A stretch of 64,000 nt of DNA. Origin: Qipengyuania citrea (GTDB taxonomy: Bacteria; Pseudomonadota; Alphaproteobacteria; Sphingomonadales; Sphingomonadaceae). Position 1 is the first letter of the stretch; every line of letters begins with the position of its first letter. The position numbers and the translations under genes are program-made. The stretch covers positions 1,364,001 to 1,428,000 of the forward strand of contig NZ_JALJZT010000002.1 of the NCBI RefSeq assembly GCF_024171405.1, read 5' to 3'. Below the pieces are notes generated by a model. The model saw only the letters and a program-made list of their open reading frames with translations. It made no database searches and was not told the DNA's origin. Shown here piece after piece: positions 1 to 10,056 of this stretch.

Positions 1-1047
1 CAGGCCGTCGCCGGCCGTCCCCATGAACCGGAAATCGTCGCGCTCGCCCAGCTGGACCTTGCCCGAGACGCTCAGGCCATAGCCCAGCGCGCTGTCCGAA
101 CCGCTCCCGAAGTCATCGTCTGCGATACGCAGGTTCCTGAGGATGCCCGCTGCCGTGAGAGAGCCCCAGTCGCCGGTGAAATTGTAGCGCGCCACTATGT
201 CGGGAATGGTATCGTCGCCGGGCAGCACGCGCGCGCCATTGCTCGCAGTCACGGTTGTTTCGGGCTGCTCCGCCGCCAACATGAAGCCGCCGGCGGTATA
301 GCGGATCATCGGCTGGCGGACGAACACCGTGCCCGGCGTAGTCCCGATGAAGTCCAAGCTGTCCGGCAATGCGCCGACATTCTGGAAGGTCGACCATGCC
401 TGGCCGAACAGCCAATTGTCATAAGTGATGAACGCTTGCCGCAGGCGCGGCTGGTAGCTGTTCGAAATCCGCTCATCGCCATCCGGGGTGACCATGAAGT
501 CGAGCTCGATCTGCGAGCCGAGCGTATGCTCGCCCCCGACATCGGTCGCGGTCTTGAACACGAGGCGGCTCTGGCGGGCGTTAAAATCGGTGTCCCAGCC
601 CGATGCCTCCCCGCCCACCGGAATGGCGCCGGGAATGAGGAAATCGCGCACGATACTGCTTGACCCGACCTGCCCGGCACTGGTGCGCTGGGTGATCGCA
701 TCGAGCTTCACATAGCCGGCGTAGGAAACGCGCGTGTTGCCGACCCGGAAACCCTTGCCGTCCTGCTTCTGCGATTCGTCGATCTGCGCCGCGAGTGCTT
801 CCTGGCGCTCATGAAGATCACGGGTTTCGGCCAGCGCCTGCTGCGTCTGGATAACGGTTTCGGCTTGCCGGGCATCCAGTTCGCCGTCCTTGGCATCAAG
901 CCGCTCGACCAGCTGTGTGACCAGCCGTTCGAGCCGGTCCAGCCGCGCCTCGACATCCTCGTCCTGTGCCGCCGCCGGTGCCGCCGCAAGGCAGGTCCCG
1001 GCAAGAAGTCCTGCGCGGATGAATTTTCCGAATGCGCTGCCACCCAT
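1..1047 (-). CDS. DcaP-like outer-membrane porin, C-terminal part missing at window edge
   Basis: Outer-membrane porin of the DcaP-like type, expected to let small organic solutes across the outer membrane. The start ATG is at 1047 with GAGG a few bases upstream. Residues 1-28 form a signal peptide ending AAAPAAAQ. A short acidic coiled coil follows (about 30-85, EDVEARLDRLERLV...), then beta-barrel sequence with the signature-like VSYAGYVKLDA and a repeated pattern of aromatic-rich strands. At least 349 codons are visible; the gene runs off the left edge, so it is partial. It is divergent from the acetyl-CoA synthetase gene, sharing a 144-bp intergenic region, so a role in short-chain acid entry is plausible but inferred. 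Confidence 0.8.
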   Translation of the reverse strand, partial: MGGSAFGKFIRAGLLAGTCLAAAPAAAQDEDVEARLDRLERLVTQLVERLDAKDGELDARQAETVIQTQQALAETRDLHERQEALAAQIDESQKQDGKGFRVGNTRVSYAGYVKLDAITQRTSAGQVGSSSIVRDFLIPGAIPVGGEASGWDTDFNARQSRLVFKTATDVGGEHTLGSQIELDFMVTPDGDERISNSYQPRLRQAFITYDNWLFGQAWSTFQNVGALPDSLDFIGTTPGTVFVRQPMIRYTAGGFMLAAEQPETTVTASNGARVLPGDDTIPDIVARYNFTGDWGSLTAAGILRNLRIADDDFGSGSDSALGYGLSVSGKVQLGERDDFRFMGTAGDGL

Positions 1048-1191
1048 GTTTGCCTCCCTCAGATATTATCAGGAGGATGATGCGCGCATCGGGCCGGACA
1101 GATAAATCGGCAGATGGTCGTAAGACCTTGGTCTGACAGCGCGTATGGTACCGGGGCTGCTATCCGGGTCGGCAGACAAGGGAGATAGTCC

Positions 1192-3123
<1,932 letters not shown>

Positions 3124-3128
3124 TCGAG

Positions 3129-3764
3129 ATGGCAAGTCGCATCATCATCGCCGACGACCACCCCCTGTTCCGCACGGCGCTAAGCCACGCGGTAGCCAAG
3201 GTGTGGCCCGGGGCCGAGATCGTCGAAACGTCGAGCGCGACCGAGGCCCGGCGCGAGCTGGAACAGGGCGCCGAAGTCCTGCTGCTTGATCTCCACATGG
3301 AGGATTCGAACGGGCTCAGCGCCCTGATGGACTTCCGCCAGGACTTCCCCGCGCTTCCCGTCGCCATCATCTCGGCGAGCGAGGAACCACGTGTGTATGA
3401 TGCGGCAAGCCAGCTGGGCGCGGCGGCCTTCATCCCCAAGTCGGCCAGCCTCGAACTCATGCGCGAGGCGCTGTCATGCGTGCGCGAAGGCGACGACTGG
3501 TTTCCCGAAAGCGACGGCACTACCGACGACGACCTCGCCCGGATTGCCAATCTCACCCCCGCCCAGCGCCGGATACTCGGCCAGTTGAGCGAGGGGCTTC
3601 TCAACAAGCAGATCGCCTATGAGCTCGACATCAGCGAGGCGACGGTAAAGGCGCACATCACTGCCATCTTCCGCAAGCTGGGCGTCGTCAACCGTACGCA
3701 GGCGGTCCTGCTGGCTGCCAAGCTGGACGTGGCTCAGGACGTAGCGGCCCCGACCTCGGCCTGA
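3129..3764 (+). CDS. crbR: LuxR/NarL-type response regulator, CrbR-like
   Basis: Two-component response regulator of 211 aa. The receiver domain covers about 1-120, with the acidic pair D9-D10, phosphoacceptor D54 in LLLDLHM and K104 in FIPKS. The C-terminal LuxR helix-turn-helix spans about 143-205 (LTPAQRRILGQLSEGLLNKQIAYEL...). In Vibrio and Pseudomonas, CrbR is phosphorylated by the SLC5-domain kinase CrbS and activates acs. Here it is co-transcribed with acs and converges with a CrbS-type kinase, so the same acetate switch is inferred. Its last 31 nt overlap the 3' end of the kinase gene on the opposite strand. Confidence 0.85.
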   Translation: MASRIIIADDHPLFRTALSHAVAKVWPGAEIVETSSATEARRELEQGAEVLLLDLHMEDSNGLSALMDFRQDFPALPVAIISASEEPRVYDAASQLGAAAFIPKSASLELMREALSCVREGDDWFPESDGTTDDDLARIANLTPAQRRILGQLSEGLLNKQIAYELDISEATVKAHITAIFRKLGVVNRTQAVLLAAKLDVAQDVAAPTSA

Positions 3765-6700
3765 TTTTCTGGCGTGCTGCGCGCCACGCAATCCGAAAAA
3801 AGCGCTCGCAGCGCGGCTGGCGATGAGGGTTTCAACAGCCGGTTCGCGCCCATGCGTGCCGCGGCGGCCTCGGTTTCCTCGCTCGCTTCGGCAGTCAGCA
3901 GGATCGCGGGCGGACGGGTGCCCCAAGCAGCGCACAGGACCTCGTAAACCCCGTCGCCGCGCGCGTCGTCATCGAGGCGAAAGTCCATGACAACCACGTC
4001 GGGCGCGGTCGGCGCGAGTGCGAGCGCTTCTGCCTCGCCCGAAGCACAGGTCACATCGAGCTGCCATCGGTCGAGCAGCGCGGCGGCCGCGCTGAGCGCA
4101 GCCGGATCGTTGTCGACCACGAGGATGCGCGCATCCGCGAGCGTCGACGCCTTGCGACGCCGACGCTCCGGTTCGGCGCGAGCGCCCCAGCGCAAGACCG
4201 GCAGGCGGACCGAAAAGCTGCTTCCGCGCCCGGGGACCGAGCGCGTCACGACTTCGATCGCGAGCAGCGCAGTGATGCGCCGCACGATGGCGAGGCCCAG
4301 GCCAAGGCCCTCGCGGTCGGGCGTCCGCCCCCGCTGGAACTCGCCGAAGAGCCGTTCGACATCCTCCCCGGCAATACCCGGCCCGGTGTCGAAGACGCAT
4401 AGTTCGATATCGGCACCCGCCCGCCGCACCCCGAGGAGCACGCCCCCGCTCTCGGTGTAGCGGATCGCATTGCTCATCAGGTTGCGCACCACGCTTGCCA
4501 GCAGCGCGCGGTCGGTCTGGATCCACGCGCTTGTGGCGACCCGGCGGAAGGCGAGCCCCTTGTTCTCCGCCTGCACCGAAAACTCGCGCATGATCTCGTC
4601 GAAGATATCGTCGACCGCAACGGGCTCGTACTTCGGCTCGATCCCGCCGCCGTCGAGCTTGGAGATATCGAGCAACGTGCGGATCAGCCGGTCCGCCGAG
4701 GTGATCGACCCGTCAAGGTCCCTGACCAGTGCTTCGAGCTGTTCGCGTCCCCGCACTTCCTCGCCCAGCGCCGAGGCGAAGAGCCGCGCGGCGTTGAGCG
4801 GCTGGATGAGATCGTGGCTGGCCGCGGCGAGGAAGCGGGTCTTCGAACGCGTCGCCGCCTCCAGCTTGGCATTCGCCTCGCTCAGCTGCTGGGTCCGCTC
4901 CAGGACTTTCTGTTCAAGCGCCTGCTCGGCGCGGCGATCGGCAGTGACATCGCTATAGCTGGTGACATAGCCGCCGCCGGGTGCCGGATTGCCGATGATG
5001 CGCATGATCCGGCCATCATGCTGTTCGCGCTCGAGGCGATGCGTGCGACCGGCGCGCATATGCTCGAGCCTGCGGGCGACCTGCAGCTCGATCTCCTCCT
5101 CGGGCACGCCGCCCTGTTCGAGATTGTAGCGGATGAGGTCGGCGATAGGGGTGCCCACGCTGGCCATTTCGTCCGGCAGCGAGAACATGTCCTGGTAACG
5201 GCTGTTCCAGGCGACGAGGTTCATATCGAGATCGACGAGCGCCACGCCCTGGTCGATGTTCTCGATGGCAAGCTGCAGCAGGTCGCCGCTGAAGGAAAGC
5301 CGGCGGTTGGTCTCGTCGAACATGGCGACGACCTGCTCGAGCGGCACGGGATCCCCTTGCGCCCAGCTCGACATGAGCATGCGTGCCGAAGGGGTGCCGA
5401 CCACGCCCGCAATCGTGCGCTCGGCCATGGCGAGGATCTGGGAGTCGGCCGGATCGCTGTCGCGATAACCTGCGCCGAGCGTCTCGCTCGCCCGCTTCTG
5501 GCCGACAAACTGGGCGAGCAGCAGGCGGACGTCGGCGATACGCTTGGCGGTGGTGAAGGCGGGCCGCGCTCCCGGCGCAGCCGTGCCGACGAAGGCCGCC
5601 GCCTGCGCGGCATCGACCAGCGTTTCGCGTCCCAGCGCCGAACCGGCCCAGAAGGCCGCTGTGTTGGCGCCGAGGCTCACCAACACGCCCGAGACCAGCG
5701 GATCGGGATGGATGAGGAAGATCGGCACCTGCCCCGTGGCGGGCGGGAGGATGAGCAGCACCAACCAGCAGACGAAGCCTGCCAGCAAGCCGCAGACCAT
5801 ACCCACCTTGTTGCCGTTCCGCGTGATCATGCCGAGCACGAGTCCCGGCGCGAATTGCGCCATGGCGGCAAAGGCCAGTGTCCCGAGACCGGCAAGGTTC
5901 GCCGTGTTGCCGAAGCCGAGATAGACGAGGTAGGCGAAAAACAGCAGCGCGGCGATGACGAGCCGGCGGATCATCAGCAGGCGGGTTGCGAGGCGGGTCC
6001 GGTCGCCCTGACCCTTGAGTTCGCGCCGGAACACCAGCGGAGAGACGAGATCGTTGGTGATCATCGTCGAGAGAGCCACGCTGGCGACCACGATCATGCC
6101 GGTCGAGGCGGCAAACCCGCCGATGAAGACGAACAGCGCGAGCACCGCATTCCCGCTTTTGAGCGGCAGCTCCATGACGATCAGGTCGGCGGGCGTGGAA
6201 GCGGGGAGCACGGCGATCCCCGCCAGCACGATCGGCACGATGACCAGCGAAGTGACCACCAGATAGGCCGGGAAGATCCACTGCATCCGCGGGCCGGCGC
6301 GGTCGGTCTGCGCCTCGACGAAACTCATGTGGAACTGGCGCGGAAGGCACAGCGCGGCGCAGGCCGCGATCAATGTGAGCACGGCAAACCGCGCATCGAA
6401 CTGGCGAGCCGAAAACGGCGAAACCGAGGGCGCAATCACCTCCGGCCGGTCCGCGACGATGGTCAGCGCGAATGCCGCCACCGCCAGCAGCGCGAGGATC
6501 TTGACCGCCGATTCCACTGCGATGGTCAGCACCAATCCGGCATTATCACCTGCCCGGCCGACGCGGCGCGAGCCGAACAATATGGCGAACAGCGCCATGC
6601 TTCCCGCCACCAGCAGCACCAATTCATTGGCCGAAACCCTGGCCTTGAGTTCGGGATCGAGCGCGAGCAGCGAGGCGCCGACCGATTGCAATTGCAACGC

Positions 6701-7099
6701 CATGTAGGGAAGCGACCCGATCGTGGCGAAGATGGTCACCAACGCCGCAACGATGGCGCTCTTGCCATAACGCGCGGACAGGAAGTCGGCGATCGAGGTC
6801 GAGTGCTGCGCCTTGGCCTGCGCGAGAATGCGCCGCACCAGGCCGAAGCCGAGAGTGAAGACCAGCACCGGGCCGAGATAGATCGGCAAGTAGTGCCAGC
6901 CCGAACTTGCGGCCGACCCCACACCGCCGAAGAAGGTCCAGCTGGTGCAATAGACTGCAAGGCTGAGACCATAGGTCCAGTCGCGCCTGCGCGCGGATAC
7001 GACCTGTCCCGCGTCGGCCAGTCGGTCCTGCCGCGCGGCGATCCAGAACAGCAGCGCCAGGTAGAGCGTCGCCGCGATGATCGCTGCACCGAACAGCAT
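3734..7099 (-). CDS. crbS: SLC5-domain hybrid sensor histidine kinase, CrbS-like
   Basis: Membrane hybrid histidine kinase of 1121 aa. Residues 1-480 form a multi-helix sodium:solute-symporter-like (SLC5) domain. A PAS-like domain lies at about 605-720, followed by a short coiled coil (725-755). The HisKA domain has phospho-His H762 in AAASHDLIQPL. The HATPase has N874 in the N box, FDTGPGI at 903-909 and a GLGLGLA G box. A C-terminal receiver at about 990-1105 has phosphoacceptor D1039 and K1090. This is the architecture of CrbS, which senses or transports acetate-related solute and drives CrbR. It is convergent with crbR and downstream of the symporter genes, separated from them by a hairpin terminator, so it probably has its own promoter. 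Confidence 0.88.
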   Translation of the reverse strand: MLFGAAIIAATLYLALLFWIAARQDRLADAGQVVSARRRDWTYGLSLAVYCTSWTFFGGVGSAASSGWHYLPIYLGPVLVFTLGFGLVRRILAQAKAQHSTSIADFLSARYGKSAIVAALVTIFATIGSLPYMALQLQSVGASLLALDPELKARVSANELVLLVAGSMALFAILFGSRRVGRAGDNAGLVLTIAVESAVKILALLAVAAFALTIVADRPEVIAPSVSPFSARQFDARFAVLTLIAACAALCLPRQFHMSFVEAQTDRAGPRMQWIFPAYLVVTSLVIVPIVLAGIAVLPASTPADLIVMELPLKSGNAVLALFVFIGGFAASTGMIVVASVALSTMITNDLVSPLVFRRELKGQGDRTRLATRLLMIRRLVIAALLFFAYLVYLGFGNTANLAGLGTLAFAAMAQFAPGLVLGMITRNGNKVGMVCGLLAGFVCWLVLLILPPATGQVPIFLIHPDPLVSGVLVSLGANTAAFWAGSALGRETLVDAAQAAAFVGTAAPGARPAFTTAKRIADVRLLLAQFVGQKRASETLGAGYRDSDPADSQILAMAERTIAGVVGTPSARMLMSSWAQGDPVPLEQVVAMFDETNRRLSFSGDLLQLAIENIDQGVALVDLDMNLVAWNSRYQDMFSLPDEMASVGTPIADLIRYNLEQGGVPEEEIELQVARRLEHMRAGRTHRLEREQHDGRIMRIIGNPAPGGGYVTSYSDVTADRRAEQALEQKVLERTQQLSEANAKLEAATRSKTRFLAAASHDLIQPLNAARLFASALGEEVRGREQLEALVRDLDGSITSADRLIRTLLDISKLDGGGIEPKYEPVAVDDIFDEIMREFSVQAENKGLAFRRVATSAWIQTDRALLASVVRNLMSNAIRYTESGGVLLGVRRAGADIELCVFDTGPGIAGEDVERLFGEFQRGRTPDREGLGLGLAIVRRITALLAIEVVTRSVPGRGSSFSVRLPVLRWGARAEPERRRRKASTLADARILVVDNDPAALSAAAALLDRWQLDVTCASGEAEALALAPTAPDVVVMDFRLDDDARGDGVYEVLCAAWGTRPPAILLTAEASEETEAAAARMGANRLLKPSSPAALRALFSDCVARSTPENQAEVGAATS

Positions 7100-7145
7100 G
7101 GCCGTCTCCCTCCGCCTGCCAGACTATCGCAACTGGCGCTTCATG

Positions 7146-7177
7146 CAAGAAAGGGCGGCGCCGGCAGCACCGCCCTT
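7146..7177 (-). terminator. Rho-independent terminator after symporter operon
   Basis: An 8-bp perfect stem, AAGGGCGG / CCGCCCTT (7151-7177), has an 11-nt loop. Read on the minus strand it is followed by TTTCTTG. It lies 24 nt after the stop of the symporter gene and before the crbS start, so it should end the symporter transcript. Confidence 0.6.
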
Positions 7178-7200
7178 CCCTGCGACCGGCCCGATGGCCG

Positions 7201-8976
7201 TCAGTGTGCGTGGGCGTCTCCGGCGCCGCGCGGCACGCGGATCGAATCGACCAGCTTGCGGATCTCGACCGGCGGGCTCGCCGTCATCCTCGAGACCGCG
7301 ATCGCGACACCGAAGTTCAGCACCATGCCGACTACGCCGATCCCTTCAGGCGAAATTCCGAACAGCCAGTTATCCGCCACATTCGCCGCTGGATTGGCCA
7401 GCTTGAAGTAGAAGATGTAGCCGAAGGTGAAGGCCAGACCCGTAACCATGCCCGCAATCGCCCCTTCCTTGTTCATCCGTTTCGAGAAGATGCCCATGAA
7501 GATGGCGGGGAACAGGCTGGCTGCGGCAAGGCCGAAGGCGAATGCCACCACCTGTGCCACCCAGCCCGGCGGATAGATGCCGAGATAGCCTGCAACCACG
7601 ATCGCCGCGGTCGCCGCGAGACGCGCCGCACGCAGTTCGCCTTTCTCCGATATGTCGGGCTTGAACGTGGACTTGAGCAGATCGTGGCTGACCGAGCTGG
7701 AGATCACCAGCAACAGGCCGGCTGCGGTCGAGAGCGCCGCAGCGAGCCCGCCGGCAGCGACCAGCGCGATGACCCAGCCCGGCAAATTGCCGATTTCCGG
7801 GTTGGCGAGGACCATGATGTCGCGGTCGACATAGACCTCGTTCGCACTGTCGGCGACGGGTGCGTTGGTGACCACGCGCTCGCCTGAAGGTCCGGTGCCT
7901 TCGCCAAAGGCGGGGGCTCCTTCGAAGGCATCGCCGCTGCGGTATTGCATCACGCCGTCGCCGTTCTTGTCCTGGAAGGCGATCAGGTCGTTGCGCTCCC
8001 AGTTCTTGAACCACCCGGGTGCTTCCGAATAGCTCGTCTCGTTCACCGTATCGATGAAGTTGAGGCGGGCGAAGGCACCGACCGCAGGCGCGGTGGTGTA
8101 GAGCAGGGCGATGAACACCAGCGCCCAGCCAGCCGACTTGCGGGCGTCGGACGCCTTGGGGACCGTGAAGAAGCGCACGATCACATGCGGCAGCCCCGCG
8201 GTCCCGACCATCAGCGCCAGGGTGATGCAGAACACATCCACCATGCTCTTCGACCCGTCGGTATATTCGCCGAAGCCGAGATCGGTGAGCACCAGATTGA
8301 GTTTCTGGAGCACGTATAGCCCCGACCCGTCGTTGATCTGGCTGCCCAGGCCGAATTGCGGGATCGGGTTGCCGGTGATCATGAAGCTGAGGAAGAAGGC
8401 CGGCACCATATAGGCGAAGATGAGCACGCAATATTGCGCGACCTGCGTATAGGTGATGCCCTTCATCCCGCCGAGCACGGCGTAAATGAAGACGATCCCC
8501 ATACCGATGATCACGCCCATGGTGATGTCCACGTCGAGGAAGCGCGAGAACACGATCCCCACGCCGCGCATCTGGCCTGCGATGTAAGTGAAGCTGATGA
8601 AGATCAGGCAGATCACCGCGACGACGCGCGCCGCGTTGGAGTAATACCGGGTGCCGATGAAATCGGGCACGGTAAACTGGCCGAACTTGCGCAGATATGG
8701 TGCCAACAGCAGCGCCAGCATGACGTAACCGCCGGTCCAGCCCATCAGATAGACCGACCCGTCATAGCCGAGGAAAGCGATGAGACCGGCCATCGAGATG
8801 AAGCTTGCCGCGCTCATCCAGTCGGCTGCGGTCGCCATGCCATTGACGACCGGGTTGACCCCGCCGCCGGCGACATAGAATTCCTTCGTCGAACCCGCCC
8901 TGCTCCACAGGGCGATGCCGATGTACAGGGCGAAGCTGGCGCCGACGAAGAGATAGATCAGAGTTTGCGTGTCCAT
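7201..8976 (-). CDS. Sodium:solute symporter, VC_2705 subfamily (large subunit)
   Basis: Inner-membrane sodium/solute symporter of the SLC5 family, 591 aa with about 13 predicted hydrophobic segments. The N-terminal motif EFYVAGGGVNPVVNGMATAADWMSAASFISMAG is characteristic of ActP-like transporters. The ~90-residue insertion rich in acidic residues at about 310-400 (with a DKNGDGVMQYR calcium-site-like stretch) is typical of the VC_2705 subgroup. It lies 10 nt downstream of a DUF4212 small-subunit gene and next to acs/crbS/crbR, so acetate or a related monocarboxylate is the likely substrate. Substrate is inferred from context; ActP itself is not normally paired with DUF4212. Confidence 0.87.
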   Translation of the reverse strand: MDTQTLIYLFVGASFALYIGIALWSRAGSTKEFYVAGGGVNPVVNGMATAADWMSAASFISMAGLIAFLGYDGSVYLMGWTGGYVMLALLLAPYLRKFGQFTVPDFIGTRYYSNAARVVAVICLIFISFTYIAGQMRGVGIVFSRFLDVDITMGVIIGMGIVFIYAVLGGMKGITYTQVAQYCVLIFAYMVPAFFLSFMITGNPIPQFGLGSQINDGSGLYVLQKLNLVLTDLGFGEYTDGSKSMVDVFCITLALMVGTAGLPHVIVRFFTVPKASDARKSAGWALVFIALLYTTAPAVGAFARLNFIDTVNETSYSEAPGWFKNWERNDLIAFQDKNGDGVMQYRSGDAFEGAPAFGEGTGPSGERVVTNAPVADSANEVYVDRDIMVLANPEIGNLPGWVIALVAAGGLAAALSTAAGLLLVISSSVSHDLLKSTFKPDISEKGELRAARLAATAAIVVAGYLGIYPPGWVAQVVAFAFGLAAASLFPAIFMGIFSKRMNKEGAIAGMVTGLAFTFGYIFYFKLANPAANVADNWLFGISPEGIGVVGMVLNFGVAIAVSRMTASPPVEIRKLVDSIRVPRGAGDAHAH

Positions 8977-8986
8977 CGTCGCCTCC

Positions 8987-9265
8987 TCAATCGTCGAGAT
9001 CGTATTTGCGCTCGAGCTTCCTCATCTTGACGACGTAGTAGAAGATCAGCGCGATGAAGATGTAGATCGAGCCCTGTTGGGCGAACCAGAAGCCGAGCGG
9101 ATATCCGCCGACCGTGAACTGGTCGAGGAAGTCGCGGAACAGGATTCCGGCCCCGAATGAACAGGCGAACCAGATCGCCATCAACGTGACCAGCAGGCGG
9201 ATATTGTCGCGCCAGTAGGCGCCCTCCGCTTCGCTGGTCTGATGGGTTTCGTTCTCGTCGGACAT
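8987..9265 (-). CDS. DUF4212 symporter small subunit
   Basis: Small inner-membrane protein of 92 aa: a polar N-terminus, then YWRDNIRLLVTLMAIWF and two transmembrane helices (about 24-44 and 64-84), with a basic-acidic tail. The YW..N..L motif and size match DUF4212, which is almost always encoded immediately upstream of VC_2705-type sodium symporters and is thought to be an accessory subunit. It lies 10 nt ahead of that gene here, on the same strand. A clear purine-rich ribosome site (AGGGAGGGGGA) precedes the ATG. Confidence 0.88.
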   Translation of the reverse strand: MSDENETHQTSEAEGAYWRDNIRLLVTLMAIWFACSFGAGILFRDFLDQFTVGGYPLGFWFAQQGSIYIFIALIFYYVVKMRKLERKYDLDD

Positions 9266-9381
9266 GGAATCCCCCTCCCTTTCGTATGTGCAAAGCGCCC
9301 AGAAATTGGGAAGCTTTGCGAAGGGAGGCTATGCCGCGCCGCCCCGCGCGGCGAGCGCGACAAAAGTCTAATGAGGGGGGT

Positions 9382-10056
9382 CTAGAGCGCCTCCAGGCGG
9401 CCGAGGCGGGTGTCCGTGGACATGCGCGAGAGCTGCGCCAGCAGCAGCTCGCCGGCCGCCAGCGCATCGGACAGCGCGTCGTGCTGGCTGTAGGCGGGCA
9501 GGCCATACCGCGCGCGGGTTGCCGCGAGACGATATGCCCCGCTGCCGACGAGGTTGGGATTGAGCCTGCGCTCGAGCGCCAGCGTGCAGATCGACCGGAC
9601 CGGAAGCGAAAAGCCGAAGTGCGCCCGGGTCACGCGGGCGGTCACCCCGCGTTCGATCGACGCACCATGCGCGATCATGACGCGCCCCGCGAGCGCCCCG
9701 ACCAGTTCGTCTACGACGCTGCCGAGACTATCCCCGGCCCGCGCCCGCTGTTCGCCGATCCCGTGGACCGCGACGGCATCGTCATCGAGCCTGCGAGCGC
9801 TTTTAACGTCGAAGGATCGTGCGGTGCCCAGATCGATCCCGCGCGCGTCGAAGGCCAGCCAGCCTGCCTGCAGCACATGCGCATTGCCTGCGAGACCATC
9901 GAGCTCGAAGTCGAGCGCGAGCAAGGATACGTCGCCGATGGGCGTGTCGGCATCGGGCCAGTCGGCCTGCGCATAATGCGCGAGCAGCGCATCGCCCCTG
10001 GCCGCGCAGGCTTTGAGGCCGCGCGCGAAGCGCCACGACCGCAGCGCCTCACGCAA
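9382..10056 (-). CDS. DEDD-type 3'-5' exonuclease domain protein
   Basis: Protein of 224 aa with a DnaQ/epsilon-type exonuclease fold. LALDFELDGL (about 46-55) carries the first Asp/Glu pair, VMIAHGASIERG (about 125-136) the second motif, and YSQHDALSDALAAGELL (about 188-204) the third with the His/Asp. The start appears to be TTG at 10056, overlapping the stop of the upstream DUF294 gene, which indicates translational coupling. The pair (DUF294 protein plus epsilon-like exonuclease) is commonly found beside acetate symporter genes in proteobacteria. Its substrate is unknown; it is too short to be a replicative polymerase subunit. Confidence 0.78.
   Translation of the reverse strand: MREALRSWRFARGLKACAARGDALLAHYAQADWPDADTPIGDVSLLALDFELDGLAGNAHVLQAGWLAFDARGIDLGTARSFDVKSARRLDDDAVAVHGIGEQRARAGDSLGSVVDELVGALAGRVMIAHGASIERGVTARVTRAHFGFSLPVRSICTLALERRLNPNLVGSGAYRLAATRARYGLPAYSQHDALSDALAAGELLLAQLSRMSTDTRLGRLEAL

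Noticed and set aside
4814-7411. 865-codon plus-strand open frame opposite crbS
   Set aside because: High-GC shadow of the kinase/symporter genes on the other strand; Arg/Gly/His/Asp-rich with no domain.
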